Shown: positions 26,751 through 34,332 of the stretch, one piece after another | Numbering within the stretch: position 1 is the stretch's first letter | Layout: the number at the start of each line of letters is the position of its first letter | NCBI RefSeq assembly: GCF_003670115.1 | Contig: NZ_QQTY01000001.1 | Coordinates: 310,001-374,000 of the forward strand | DNA: 64,000 nt | Source: Natronorubrum halophilum | GTDB taxonomy: Archaea > Halobacteriota > Halobacteria > Halobacteriales > Natrialbaceae | Direction: 5' to 3' | The notes under the pieces: generated by a model | What the model saw: only the letters and a program-made list of their open reading frames with translations | Told to the model about the DNA's origin: nothing | Databases searched by the model: none | Program-made: the position numbers and the translations under genes

Positions 26751-27809
26751 ATGGAACACGCGGATCTCGCCGAACTGCTCGAGCGGTTCGGCCTCTCGGC
26801 AAAGGAGATCGACACCTATCTCGCGATTCTCGAACACGGAGAGTCGAAGGCGAGCACCATCGCCGATGCTGCCGACGTATCCAAACGCTACGTCTACAGC
26901 ATCAGCGAAGAACTCGAGGAACGCGGGTTCGTCGAGGTCGACGACCACTCGGTGCCGGCGGTGATTCGCCCCGTCCAGCCCGAGACGGTCATCGAACGGC
27001 TGTCACAGAGCGTCGAAGCGATCGAACCGGAGCTGCGCTCGCGCTACACCTCGACCGAACGCACGGGCGAGGAGTTCGAGGTGATCAAGTCCCGCCAGAC
27101 GGTACTCAAGCGCATCGAGAGCCTGCTGGTGCGCGCCGAGACGGAAGTCACGCTCTCGCTGCCCGCCGAGATGCTGCCACGGGTCCGGTCGACGCTCGAG
27201 GAGACCGTCGACCGGGGCGTCCTCGTGTTGCTCCTGCTGGGCGGGACCGACGAAGAACAGGACATCGCGTCGCTGGCGGGCACGGCGAGTACGGTCCGCA
27301 CGTGGGACGCGCTCGTGCCGACGATGCTCACGGTCGACGGCCGCCACGGACTGCTCGCCCCCTCGCAGATGCTCACGACGTCGACGAGCGAGACGCGCGC
27401 GATCGCCATCTCGCAGCTGCAGCTCGCACCCGTCTTCGTGGGTTCGTTTCTGGCGAACTACTGGCCGACCGCCGAGGAACGGTACATCACCGCACCCGGT
27501 GAACTGCCCAGTACGTTCGAGGGATTCCGCAACGCGGTCTTCCAGATCGCCCTGCACCGCGCCACCGATAGCCGGATCGAAGTGACCGTCACGGGTTCGC
27601 CGGTCGGCGACCGGGTCCTTCCGTCGACGCTCTCCGGCGAGGTCGTCGCCGTCCGACAAAGTCTCGTCCGCCCGGCCACGTCGACGGTTCCGATCGAGAA
27701 CGCGTTCGAACTCGACGTCGACGGCGAGCGCTACACCATCGGCGGCACCGGCGCGTTCCTCGAGGATTTCGAGGCCGAGTCGGTGACGGTTAAACCGCTC
27801 GAGGACTGA
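26751..27809 (+). CDS. trmB: TrmB-family sugar-responsive transcription regulator
   Basis: 352 residues. An N-terminal winged helix (residues 1-75: LLERFGLSAKEIDTYLAILE, STIADAADVSKRYVYSISEE) is followed by a short coiled coil (about 80-100) and the TrmB C-terminal effector-binding domain (about 110-350). The length and three-part layout match Halobacterium TrmB (VNG1451C), a glucose-responsive global regulator of glycolysis and gluconeogenesis. The neighbours downstream are KDPG aldolase, glucose dehydrogenase and gluconate dehydratase, and three inverted repeats resembling the published TrmB motif (TACT-N7/8-GAGTA) lie at their promoters. This makes local control of this pathway the natural inference. 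Confidence 0.92.
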   Translation: MEHADLAELLERFGLSAKEIDTYLAILEHGESKASTIADAADVSKRYVYSISEELEERGFVEVDDHSVPAVIRPVQPETVIERLSQSVEAIEPELRSRYTSTERTGEEFEVIKSRQTVLKRIESLLVRAETEVTLSLPAEMLPRVRSTLEETVDRGVLVLLLLGGTDEEQDIASLAGTASTVRTWDALVPTMLTVDGRHGLLAPSQMLTTSTSETRAIAISQLQLAPVFVGSFLANYWPTAEERYITAPGELPSTFEGFRNAVFQIALHRATDSRIEVTVTGSPVGDRVLPSTLSGEVVAVRQSLVRPATSTVPIENAFELDVDGERYTIGGTGAFLEDFEAESVTVKPLED

Positions 27810-27828
27810 GCCCGCTTCGACCGGCTTA

Positions 27829-27846
27829 TTTCTCGCCCATGAGTAA
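27829..27846 (+). promoter_or_regulatory. TrmB-type operator candidate, KDPG aldolase promoter
   Basis: TTTCT-CGCCCATG-AGTAA is one mismatch from a perfect TTACT-N8-AGTAA inverted repeat and contains GAGTA exactly as in the Halobacterium TrmB consensus. A TATA-like taaattt (27844-27850) starts inside its right arm. A Shine-Dalgarno sequence, ggaggaagg (27906-27914), precedes the aldolase ATG, so this gene has a leader of about 45 nt. Confidence 0.55.
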
Positions 27847-27915
27847 ATTTCTTGAGCGAGGGCCGCAAACGTCGTGTCGTGATGACCTGTCACCAGCCTG
27901 CGGCCGGAGGAAGGC

Positions 27916-28569
27916 ATGACTGACGCGCGGACGATCAGGGACCGAATCGTCGACGGCGGCGTGGTCGCCGTTCTCCGCGGGATCGACGAGGACCGGATCG
28001 TCCCCGTCGCTCGAGCGATCCACGAAGGGGGCGTCGACGCGCTCGAGATCACCGCGGACGGAACGCGCGCGAGCGAGCAGATCGCCGCCGTCGACCGCGA
28101 ACTCGCGGATACCGACGCGATCGTCGGTGCGGGGACCGTCCTCGACGCGCCGACGGCGCAGTCGCTGATCGACGCAGGAGCCGAGTTCGTCGTCTCGCCG
28201 AACACCGACGTCGAGACCGTCAGACTCTGCAATCGCCAGGGAATCCTCTCGGCACCCGGCGTCATGACGCCGACGGAGGCCGTCACCGCCATGGAGGCCG
28301 GGGCGGACGTCCTCAAACTGTTCCCCGCCTCGACCGTCGGACCGGGACACATCGGCGCGATCCGAGGCCCGCTCGGCGACGTCGACGTGATCCCGACCGG
28401 CGGCGTTGCGCCCGACAACGTCGGCGACTTCTTCGACGCGGGTGCCGTCGCCGTCGGCGCTGGCGGTGCGATCGTCGACTACGACGCGATCGCCGACGAC
28501 GACATGGACCGCGTCCGCGAGACCGCCGCTGCGTTCGTCGACGCCGTCGAATCCGCCCGGAGCGAGTGA
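27916..28569 (+). CDS. kdgA: 2-keto-3-deoxy-6-phosphogluconate (KDPG) aldolase
   Basis: 217 residues of the class I Eda fold, cleaving KDPG to pyruvate and glyceraldehyde 3-phosphate in the Entner-Doudoroff pathway. Key segments are VVAVLRGIDEDRIVPVARAI, the Glu45-type catalytic acid in ALEITADGT, GAGTVLDAPTAQSLIDAGAE and the Schiff-base Lys134 in DVLKLFPAS. IPTGGVAPDNVGDFFDAGAV forms the phosphate site. The second strand reads EITADGT where bacterial enzymes have EVTLRTP/RT. It follows trmB on the same strand but has its own promoter-operator region and Shine-Dalgarno. It could also act on 4-hydroxy-2-oxoglutarate, as bacterial Eda does. Confidence 0.92.
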   Translation: MTDARTIRDRIVDGGVVAVLRGIDEDRIVPVARAIHEGGVDALEITADGTRASEQIAAVDRELADTDAIVGAGTVLDAPTAQSLIDAGAEFVVSPNTDVETVRLCNRQGILSAPGVMTPTEAVTAMEAGADVLKLFPASTVGPGHIGAIRGPLGDVDVIPTGGVAPDNVGDFFDAGAVAVGAGGAIVDYDAIADDDMDRVRETAAAFVDAVESARSE

Positions 28570-28745
28570 GTTCGTTCGCCGGTACCCTTCTTTTACATCG
28601 TTTCGTCGACCGCCGCTTTCGCCGTCCGCCACCGCGTTTCGTCGTCGTCTTACGAGCCGTTTCCCCGGGCGAGCGACGGCCGACGCTACGCCCGCCCGTC
28701 GATCGCGATAGTTACTACCGATAGCCGACCGCCGTTCAAAATAAT

Positions 28746-28763
28746 TTACTACGGATACGGTAA
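28746..28763 (+). promoter_or_regulatory. TrmB-type operator candidate, glucose dehydrogenase promoter
   Basis: TTACT-ACGGATAC-GGTAA, part of a longer perfect repeat ATTTAC-N10-GTAAAT (28745-28766 region). The TATA box taaatattta (28761-28770) begins inside the right arm and is centred 29 bp from the ATG at 28795, so transcription is leaderless and the operator sits in the BRE position. In Halobacterium, TrmB sites upstream of TATA tend to activate. Confidence 0.6.
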
Positions 28764-28794
28764 ATATTTATCAGACGCGTCCCTGCTTCGAGAT

Positions 28795-29862
28795 ATGAAC
28801 GCGATCGCTGTCGAGCCCGGCACCGGGGAACCCGCCCTCGTCGAGATGCCACGACCGGATCCGGCACCCGGCGAAGCGCTCGTTCGCACGCTTCGCGTCG
28901 GCGTCGACGGAACCGATCACGAAGTCATCGCCGGTCGTCACGGCGCGCTTCCCGAGGGTGCGACGCGACTCGTCCTCGGCCACGAAGCCGTCGGCGTCGT
29001 CGAAGATTCGAACGGAACGGACCTCGAGGAGGGCGAGTTCGTCGTCCCGACGGTTCGACGGCCGCCAGCCGTCTCCAACGAGTACTTCGACCGCGGCGAA
29101 CCCGATATGGCACCCGACGACGAGTACGTCGAACGCGGTATCGTCGGCGCACACGGCTTCATGGCGGAGTACTTCACCAGCCCCGAGGAGTACCTCGTCT
29201 CGATTCCCGAACGGTTCGCGCCGCTCGGTTTCCTCGTCGAACCGATCAGCATCACCGAGAAGGCCATCGAGCACGCAGTCGCCTCCCGATCCGCGTTCGA
29301 TTGGGAGCCGGAATCGGCGCTCGTCCTCGGGAACGGTGCGCTCGGACTCGTCACCCTCGCGATGTTCGAGGCGGTACTCGACGTCGATCGCACGTACTGC
29401 CTCGGCCGGAGCGACCGACCCGATCCGACGATCGATCTCATCGACGAACTGGGCGCGACGTACGTCGACTCCCGCGAAACCCCCGTCCCTGAGATTCCCG
29501 AAGTCCACGAGTCGGTGGATCTCGTCTACGAGGCGACCGGACACGCCAAACACGCCTTCGAGACGATCGACGCGCTCGCGCCTAACGGCGTCGGCGTCCT
29601 GCTGGGCGTCCCCGAACCCTGGGAGTTCGAGGTCGACGGCGGCAGCCTGCACCGAGAACTCGTCCTCCACAACAAGGCGCTGTTGGGAACCGTCAACTCC
29701 CACCGCGGCCACTTCGAGTCCGCGGTGGACACCCTCTCGCAGCTGCCGACGTGGTTCACCGACGAGTTCGTCACCGGCGTCTACGGGCTCGAGGAGTTCG
29801 AAGACGCGTTCGAAACCGGCGACAACGTTATCAAGACGGCCGTCGAATTCGGCACCACCTGA
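28795..29862 (+). CDS. gdh: Glucose 1-dehydrogenase (zinc MDR family)
   Basis: 355 residues, medium-chain dehydrogenase, oxidising glucose to gluconolactone with NAD(P)+. This is the first step of the haloarchaeal semi-phosphorylative Entner-Doudoroff route. Catalytic zinc ligands match Haloferax mediterranei glucose dehydrogenase: Asp38 (VGVDGTDHEV, replacing the usual Cys), His63-Glu64 (LVLGHEAVG) and Glu149 (FLVEPIS). The nucleotide-binding fold has ALVLGNGALGLVTLAMF. The structural-zinc cysteines of other MDR enzymes are absent, as is common for halophilic members. It lies between the KDPG aldolase and gluconate dehydratase genes and has a strong TATA plus operator upstream. Confidence 0.94.
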   Translation: MNAIAVEPGTGEPALVEMPRPDPAPGEALVRTLRVGVDGTDHEVIAGRHGALPEGATRLVLGHEAVGVVEDSNGTDLEEGEFVVPTVRRPPAVSNEYFDRGEPDMAPDDEYVERGIVGAHGFMAEYFTSPEEYLVSIPERFAPLGFLVEPISITEKAIEHAVASRSAFDWEPESALVLGNGALGLVTLAMFEAVLDVDRTYCLGRSDRPDPTIDLIDELGATYVDSRETPVPEIPEVHESVDLVYEATGHAKHAFETIDALAPNGVGVLLGVPEPWEFEVDGGSLHRELVLHNKALLGTVNSHRGHFESAVDTLSQLPTWFTDEFVTGVYGLEEFEDAFETGDNVIKTAVEFGTT

Positions 29863-29948
29863 TTCCGTTCGGACGTGACCGTCCGCTTTCAATTCGACCG
29901 CCTCGAGACGGACCCGAACGGTTGTCGGCAGTCCGCGAATAGAAACTA

Positions 29949-29966
29949 TTACTATTTTCGAAGTAA
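29949..29966 (+). promoter_or_regulatory. TrmB-type operator candidate, gluconate dehydratase promoter
   Basis: TTACT-ATTTTCGA-AGTAA is a perfect 5-bp-arm inverted repeat with the same N8 spacing as the sites at 28746 and 27829. It ends 12 bp before the ATG at 29978 and overlaps the TATA-like ctattactatttt (29946-29958). An overlapping site would be expected to repress, unlike the site upstream of gdh. Confidence 0.6.
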
Positions 29967-29977
29967 GAATTTTACCC

Positions 29978-31216
29978 ATGGGAGTCGACTACTCACAGCT
30001 ACACGACCCGAACGCCGAGTACACGATGCGGGAGCTCTCGGCGGAGACGATGAACGTGACGCGCGAACGCGGGGGTGGCCGCGACGTCGAGATCACGGAC
30101 ATCCAGACGACGATGGTCGACGGCAACTTCCCGTGGACGCTCGTGCGCATCTACACGGACGCGGGGATCGTCGGGACCGGCGAGGCCTACTGGGGCGCGG
30201 GCGTGCCGGAACTGATCGAACGAATGACGCCCTTTTTGGAGGGCGAGAACCCGCTCGACATCGATCGCCTGACCGAACATCTCGTCCAGAAGATGTCCGG
30301 CGAGGGCTCGATCGGCGGCGTCACCGTCACGGCGATCGCCGGCGTCGAGGTCGCCCTCCACGACCTGGCGGGCAAGATCCTCGAGGTCCCCGCCTACCAG
30401 TTGCTCGGCGGGAAGTACCGCGACGAGGTCCGCGTCTACTGTGACTGTCACACCGAAGACGAGGCCGATCCGACCGCCTGCGCCGACGAGGCCGAACGCG
30501 TCGTCGAAGAACTTGGCTACGATGCGCTGAAGTTCGACCTCGACGTGCCATCGGGTCACGAGAAGGATCGCGCGAACCGCCACCTGCGGGGCCCCGAGAT
30601 CGAACACAAGGCGTCGATCGTCGAGGCGATCACCGAACGCGTCGGGGACAAAGCCGACGTCGCCTTCGACTGCCACTGGACGTTCTCGGGCGGCAGCGCG
30701 AAGCGACTCGCGAAGCGACTCGAGGAGTACGACATCTGGTGGCTCGAGGACCCCGTGCCGCCGGAGAACCACGACGTCCAGCGGGAGGTCACCCAGAGTA
30801 CGACGACGCCGATCACCGTCGGCGAGAACGTCTACCGAACCCACGGACAGCGCCGGCTGCTCGAGGAGCAAGCGGTTGACATCATCGCGCCCGACATGCC
30901 CAAAGTCGGCGGGATGCGCGAGACCCGGAAGATCGCGGATATGGCCGACCTCTACTACGTGCCGGTCGCGATGCACAACGTCGCCTCGCCGATCGCAACG
31001 TTGGGCAGCGCCCACGTCGGCGCGGCGATCCCGAACTCGCTGGCCGTCGAGTACCACTCCTACGAACTCGGCTGGTGGGAGGATCTAGTCGAGGAGGACG
31101 TCATCGAGGACGGTTCCATCGAAATCCCGGAAAAGCCGGGTCTCGGCGTCACGCTGGATATGGACACCGTCGAGGAGCACATGGTCGACGGCGAAGACCT
31201 CTTCGACGAGGAATAG
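29978..31216 (+). CDS. gad: D-gluconate dehydratase (enolase superfamily)
   Basis: 412 residues, mandelate racemase/muconate lactonizing enzyme fold, converting gluconate to 2-keto-3-deoxygluconate. An N-terminal capping domain (about 1-150: IVGTGEAYWGAGVPELIERM) precedes the barrel. Visible barrel elements are DALKFDLDVPSG, the metal ligands Asp in VAFDCHWTFSGG, Glu in WWLEDPVPPEN and Glu in TVGENVYR, and a His in VAMHNVASP. This pattern is that of sugar-acid dehydratases. Context (gdh immediately upstream, aldolase and trmB in the same block) favours gluconate as substrate. KDG kinase, needed before the KDPG aldolase can act, is not in this window. Confidence 0.92.
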   Translation: MGVDYSQLHDPNAEYTMRELSAETMNVTRERGGGRDVEITDIQTTMVDGNFPWTLVRIYTDAGIVGTGEAYWGAGVPELIERMTPFLEGENPLDIDRLTEHLVQKMSGEGSIGGVTVTAIAGVEVALHDLAGKILEVPAYQLLGGKYRDEVRVYCDCHTEDEADPTACADEAERVVEELGYDALKFDLDVPSGHEKDRANRHLRGPEIEHKASIVEAITERVGDKADVAFDCHWTFSGGSAKRLAKRLEEYDIWWLEDPVPPENHDVQREVTQSTTTPITVGENVYRTHGQRRLLEEQAVDIIAPDMPKVGGMRETRKIADMADLYYVPVAMHNVASPIATLGSAHVGAAIPNSLAVEYHSYELGWWEDLVEEDVIEDGSIEIPEKPGLGVTLDMDTVEEHMVDGEDLFDEE

Positions 31217-31246
31217 CGCTCGCGACTGATTCCCGACCGCCACCGC

Positions 31247-31436
31247 TTACCGGTCGGGCGAGTCACCGCGCCGGAACGGCGTCTCGATGCGTTCCGGATC
31301 GAAACGGTCGGGAGTCGCGTCCCCGTCGGCCTCGAGCGCCCGCGCGAGATACAATTCGATCGGCGTTCGTCGGGCGAGGGATCGAAACGCTATCGGTCAA
31401 CCCGAGGTGGAAGACGGCCTGCGGGAAGTTACCCAG
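31247..31436 (-). pseudogene. Remnant of a GH15 glucoamylase-type gene (C-terminus)
   Basis: Reading leftward from 31436, one frame gives LGNFPQAVFHLGL, the conserved C-terminal signature of GH15 glucoamylase/glucodextranase-like proteins (typically LGNFPQAFSHLGL). A TAG lies just before it. A second frame, reached by a shift, continues with IELYLARALEADGDATPDRF and ends ETPFRRGDSPDR at a TAA (31247-31249). Neither frame alone is a gene, so it is a frameshifted leftover. A glucose-releasing enzyme would fit beside glucose dehydrogenase. The signature match is from memory, so the call is moderate. Confidence 0.5.
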
Positions 31437-31527
31437 CTACTGTCCGTTTTCGAGAGACCGTCACCGAATCCGAGGAGATGGCCGTGCTGGTGGGCATTTT
31501 ATTGCACTCGTCGGGGTGACAGGGAAC

Positions 31528-32637
31528 ATGTCGCCAGAGAAGACACGAGTTACGCGCCGTCAACTCCTGCGCGTGAGCGCCGGAACTGCCGCGATGCTCG
31601 GGATCGGCGGCTCCGCGGCGGCGAGTGCCGACCCGCGCGTCATCGACGCCTCGAGCGGAACGCTCCAGGACGAGACGGCCGAGGGATCGGGCCGGTACAC
31701 GGACATCTACGAGGAAACCATCGACGACGTCGTTCTCGTCAACGTCTTCGGCACCGACGAGCAGGATCCGGGCGGCCTCGGATCCGGATTCGTCGTCGAC
31801 GACTACGTCGTGACGAACAACCACGTCGTCCGCCAAGCGTCCGAGGCCGAACTCCAGTTTCGCGACGAACAGTGGCGAACGGGGGAGGTCGTGGGCACCG
31901 ACGTCCAGAGCGACATCGCCGTGCTGTCCGTCGACGATATGCCCGACGGATCCGACGGGCTCTCGTTCGCCGACGGGACGCCGGAGGTCGGCACCGAAGT
32001 CCTCGCGCTGGGTAACCCGCTCGGTCTCGACGCGTCGATCTCGCAGGGCATCGTCAGTGGCATCAACCGATCGCTCCCGAGCCCGTCCGGGTTCTCGATT
32101 CCCGCCGCGATACAGACCGACGCGCCGGTCAACCCCGGCAACAGCGGCGGCCCGCTGGTCAATCTCGACGGGGACGTGATCGGCATCGTCTTCGCCGGCG
32201 CCGGCCAGACGATCGGCTTCGCGATCTCCGCGGAACTCGCCGAGCGCGTCGCTCCCGCGCTCGTCGAGGACGGCGAGTACGAACACCCCTACCTGGGCGT
32301 GGGCGTTCTCCCCGTCAGTCCGCTGGTCGCCGAGGCCAACGATCTCGAGGATCCACAGGGCGTCTTGGTCACCGAAGTCGTTCCGGACGCACCCGCCGAC
32401 GGCGTTCTCGAACCCGCGGACGATGAAACCACCGTCGACGGCGACGCCGTTCCCGTCGGCGGCGACGTGATCGTCGCTATCGGTGATCGGGAAATTCCGA
32501 ATCAGGAACTCCTCGCGTCGACGCTCGCCCTCGATACGTCTCCCGGTGAAACGGTTTCCATCGAAGTCATCCGCGACGGCGATCGGGAGACCGTCGACGT
32601 GACGCTCGAGTCGCGACCGGAGACCGACCTGCCCTGA
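31528..32637 (+). CDS. HtrA/Deg-type serine protease with Tat signal
   Basis: 369 residues from ATG 31528. The N-terminus has a twin-arginine motif and hydrophobic stretch (RRQLLRVSAGTAAMLGIGGS), so it is exported folded by Tat, usual for haloarchaea. The trypsin-like domain has the complete triad: His99 (TNNHVV), Asp129 (QSDIAVL) and Ser206 (GNSGGPLV). A single PDZ domain follows at about 265-360 (YLGVGVLPVS, GGDVIVAIGDREI). It probably degrades or refolds damaged extracytoplasmic proteins. No lipobox Cys is present, so it is likely secreted or held by an uncleaved signal helix. Confidence 0.92.
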   Translation: MSPEKTRVTRRQLLRVSAGTAAMLGIGGSAAASADPRVIDASSGTLQDETAEGSGRYTDIYEETIDDVVLVNVFGTDEQDPGGLGSGFVVDDYVVTNNHVVRQASEAELQFRDEQWRTGEVVGTDVQSDIAVLSVDDMPDGSDGLSFADGTPEVGTEVLALGNPLGLDASISQGIVSGINRSLPSPSGFSIPAAIQTDAPVNPGNSGGPLVNLDGDVIGIVFAGAGQTIGFAISAELAERVAPALVEDGEYEHPYLGVGVLPVSPLVAEANDLEDPQGVLVTEVVPDAPADGVLEPADDETTVDGDAVPVGGDVIVAIGDREIPNQELLASTLALDTSPGETVSIEVIRDGDRETVDVTLESRPETDLP

Positions 32638-32732
32638 CGAATCGGTTTTCGTTCGCGAGTTCGATCGGATACACCCTTCCCGAAGCGCGGCCGCCGATTT
32701 CGATCACGTCGCCGTCCACCAGATCGGCTCGA

Positions 32733-32942
32733 TCACTCCGCTCCTGTCTCTTCTACGTCCTCCGCCTCTTCTATATCCTCGAGTTCGTCCGCGTCCTCGC
32801 GGGGTGCGTTCTGTGTCCCGAGGTCGCCGCTCCCGTCGTCGACCTGGTCGGGATCCTGGTCGACGCGCTCGAGTTCGTCCTCGATTTCAGCCTCCCGTTC
32901 CGCCTCGTACTCGTTCGCTCTGTCGGCATCGTCTTCGGCCAT
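32733..32942 (-). CDS. Small acidic protein (69 aa)
   Basis: 69 residues, nearly half Asp and Glu, starting MAEDDADRANEYEAEREAEI and ending EEAEDVEETGAE. It has no hydrophobic core, cysteine or known motif and is probably disordered or a single helix. Its codon pattern is regular and the frame is clean. Similar short highly acidic proteins are common in haloarchaea, with no known role. It lies between htrA and secE and is transcribed away from secE. Confidence 0.55.
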   Translation of the reverse strand: MAEDDADRANEYEAEREAEIEDELERVDQDPDQVDDGSGDLGTQNAPREDADELEDIEEAEDVEETGAE

Positions 32943-33062
32943 GACATGTGAGGTTCGTCGCGAAGGAGTTTGACCGCCGGGCCGTCAAGTGCAACGTCGG
33001 CCCCGTTTTCGCTCACTTTCGGCGGTGATCGCGATCCGGTACGTCTCCGGACACGAAAGACA

Positions 33063-33070
33063 GATAAAAG
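33063..33070 (+). promoter_or_regulatory. secE-spt5 TATA box
   Basis: GATAAAAG is centred about 28 bp upstream of the secE ATG at 33095, the spacing of a leaderless transcript. It would drive the two-gene secE-spt5 operon. Confidence 0.6.
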
Positions 33071-33094
33071 ACGCCGCGTTGTAAACAGACATAC

Positions 33095-33268
33095 ATGGAC
33101 GTTCCGTACGACCTGACCTCGTACGTTCGGGTGTTAAAGATGGCAACGACACCCACGACTGAGGAGTTCCTTCAGGTGTCAAAGATCGCCGGCGCAGGAA
33201 TCCTGCTGATCGGGCTCATCGGCTTCCTTATTGGAGTCGTCATGCTCTTCCTGACTGGTGGTTTCTAA
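33095..33268 (+). CDS. secE: Preprotein translocase subunit SecE (Sec61 gamma)
   Basis: 57 residues: a short amphipathic N-terminal helix ([20 protein letters not shown]), the conserved T-T-E-E-F turn, and one membrane helix ([20 protein letters not shown], about 35-54). This is the archaeal one-helix SecE/Sec61gamma that clamps SecY. The stop overlaps the next start as TAATG at 33266-33270, so translation of SecE and Spt5 is coupled. The secE-spt5 pairing is conserved in archaea, mirroring bacterial secE-nusG. Confidence 0.93.
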   Translation: MDVPYDLTSYVRVLKMATTPTTEEFLQVSKIAGAGILLIGLIGFLIGVVMLFLTGGF

Positions 33269-33705
33269 TGGGTATTCACGCAGTGAAGACGACGGCGAGC
33301 CAGGAGCGCACCGTCGCGGACATGATTATCAACCGCGAGGAGCCGGAGATCCACGCCGCGCTCGCCCCGGACTCGCTGACCTCCTACGTGATGGTCGAGG
33401 CGGACGGCAGCGCCGTCTTAGAGCGCGTGCTCGAGGATATCCCTCACGCCCGGAGCATCGTGCCCGGCAACTCCGACATCTCGGAGGTCGAACACTTCCT
33501 CTCACCCAAGCCGGACGTCGAGGGGATCGCCGAGGGGGACATCGTCGAACTCATCGCCGGCCCGTTCAAAGGCGAGAAGGCGCAGGTCCAGCGCATCGAC
33601 GAGGGCAAGGATCAGGTGACCGTCGAACTGTACGAAGCGACGGTCCCGATTCCGGTGACGGTGCGCGGAGACCAGATTCGCGTGCTGGACAGTGACGAGC
33701 GCTAA
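33268..33705 (+). CDS. spt5: Transcription elongation factor Spt5 (NusG)
   Basis: 145 residues. An NGN domain (about 1-85: [38 protein letters not shown]) precedes a KOW domain (about 88-145: [20 protein letters not shown]). With Spt4 it binds the RNA polymerase clamp and raises processivity. Length is typical of archaeal Spt5. Translationally coupled to secE. Downstream is a run of three perfect hairpins (33723-33797) that may form the operon's end. Confidence 0.95.
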   Translation: MGIHAVKTTASQERTVADMIINREEPEIHAALAPDSLTSYVMVEADGSAVLERVLEDIPHARSIVPGNSDISEVEHFLSPKPDVEGIAEGDIVELIAGPFKGEKAQVQRIDEGKDQVTVELYEATVPIPVTVRGDQIRVLDSDER

Positions 33706-33722
33706 CGCGCTCGTCAAGCAGT

Positions 33723-33804
33723 CAGCGCGGCTCCGCCGCGCTGAATATAGCGACGAACGATAGTTCGTCGGATCATGCGAACGGCGCGGTGCGCCGTGAG
33801 CAGA
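33723..33804. repeat. Tandem hairpins, copy 1 of a repeat element
   Basis: Three perfect inverted repeats in a row. They are CAGCGCGGC-TCC-GCCGCGCTG (33723-33743), CGACGAAC-GATA-GTTCGTCG (33751-33770) and ACGGCGC-GGT-GCGCCGT (33781-33797). The second and third, their 10-nt linker gatcatgcga and the tail gagcaga align with a second locus at 51723-51777. The linkers are conserved there while the stem sequences differ in a base-pairing-preserving way. The position after spt5 suggests a transcript-end structure. Confidence 0.6.
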
Positions 33805-33915
33805 CAGTGCCCGCGAGCCGCCGGCTGTCGGACCGCAGACGATCCCCGATGTTATACTGTCGTTCGTAAAACGGAGCGACGCGCGGGCAGTCCGTGACGG
33901 CGATCTTCGAGACGG

Positions 33916-34203
33916 CTATCGTCGGAGTTCCGTCGCGATCGTCTGCATGTCCGCGACGTCTTCGATCTCCTCGAGGAGTTCCTCTCGTTGGCGGACGTCC
34001 TCGGAACTCGCGCCGTAGGCGCGGACGTACTCGGCGCGACTGTGCTCGGTGAATGCGTGTCGAATCGCGAGGTACCCGTCGGGAACGACGGTCCCGCAGA
34101 CGCTACACTCTCGTCGCTCGTGCTCCGTCGCCTGATGAACGACGGTCGACTCGACGTCCTCGAACACTGCCCCACAGCCGTCGATTCCGCATTCCCAAGC
34201 CAT
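33916..34203 (-). CDS. Haloarchaeal C2H2-like zinc-finger protein (95 aa)
   Basis: 95 residues. Two zinc-binding pairs are visible: C5 and C10 with H23 and H28 (ECGIDGCGAVF...TVVHQATEHE), and C33 and C36 with H49 and H54 (CSVCGTVVP...IRHAFTEHSR). Each is a C-x2/4-C...H-x4-H arrangement, so this looks like a tandem C2H2-type protein. The C-terminal 35 residues are an acidic helix (EELLEEIEDVADMQTIATEL). Such small zinc proteins are frequent in haloarchaea and usually uncharacterised. DNA, RNA or protein binding cannot be distinguished. Confidence 0.8.
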   Translation of the reverse strand: MAWECGIDGCGAVFEDVESTVVHQATEHERRECSVCGTVVPDGYLAIRHAFTEHSRAEYVRAYGASSEDVRQREELLEEIEDVADMQTIATELRR

Positions 34204-34332
34204 TCACTCTCACTACGGGAGTCGAGTGGCTAGCCTAATGATACTTTCGCAGCCGGTGGTGGCGGTGATCGGTACCCGTCGAGTGGAGATCGAATCAGAA
34301 TTCATAACTCGGATCTCTCGAAAGAGGGGGTC

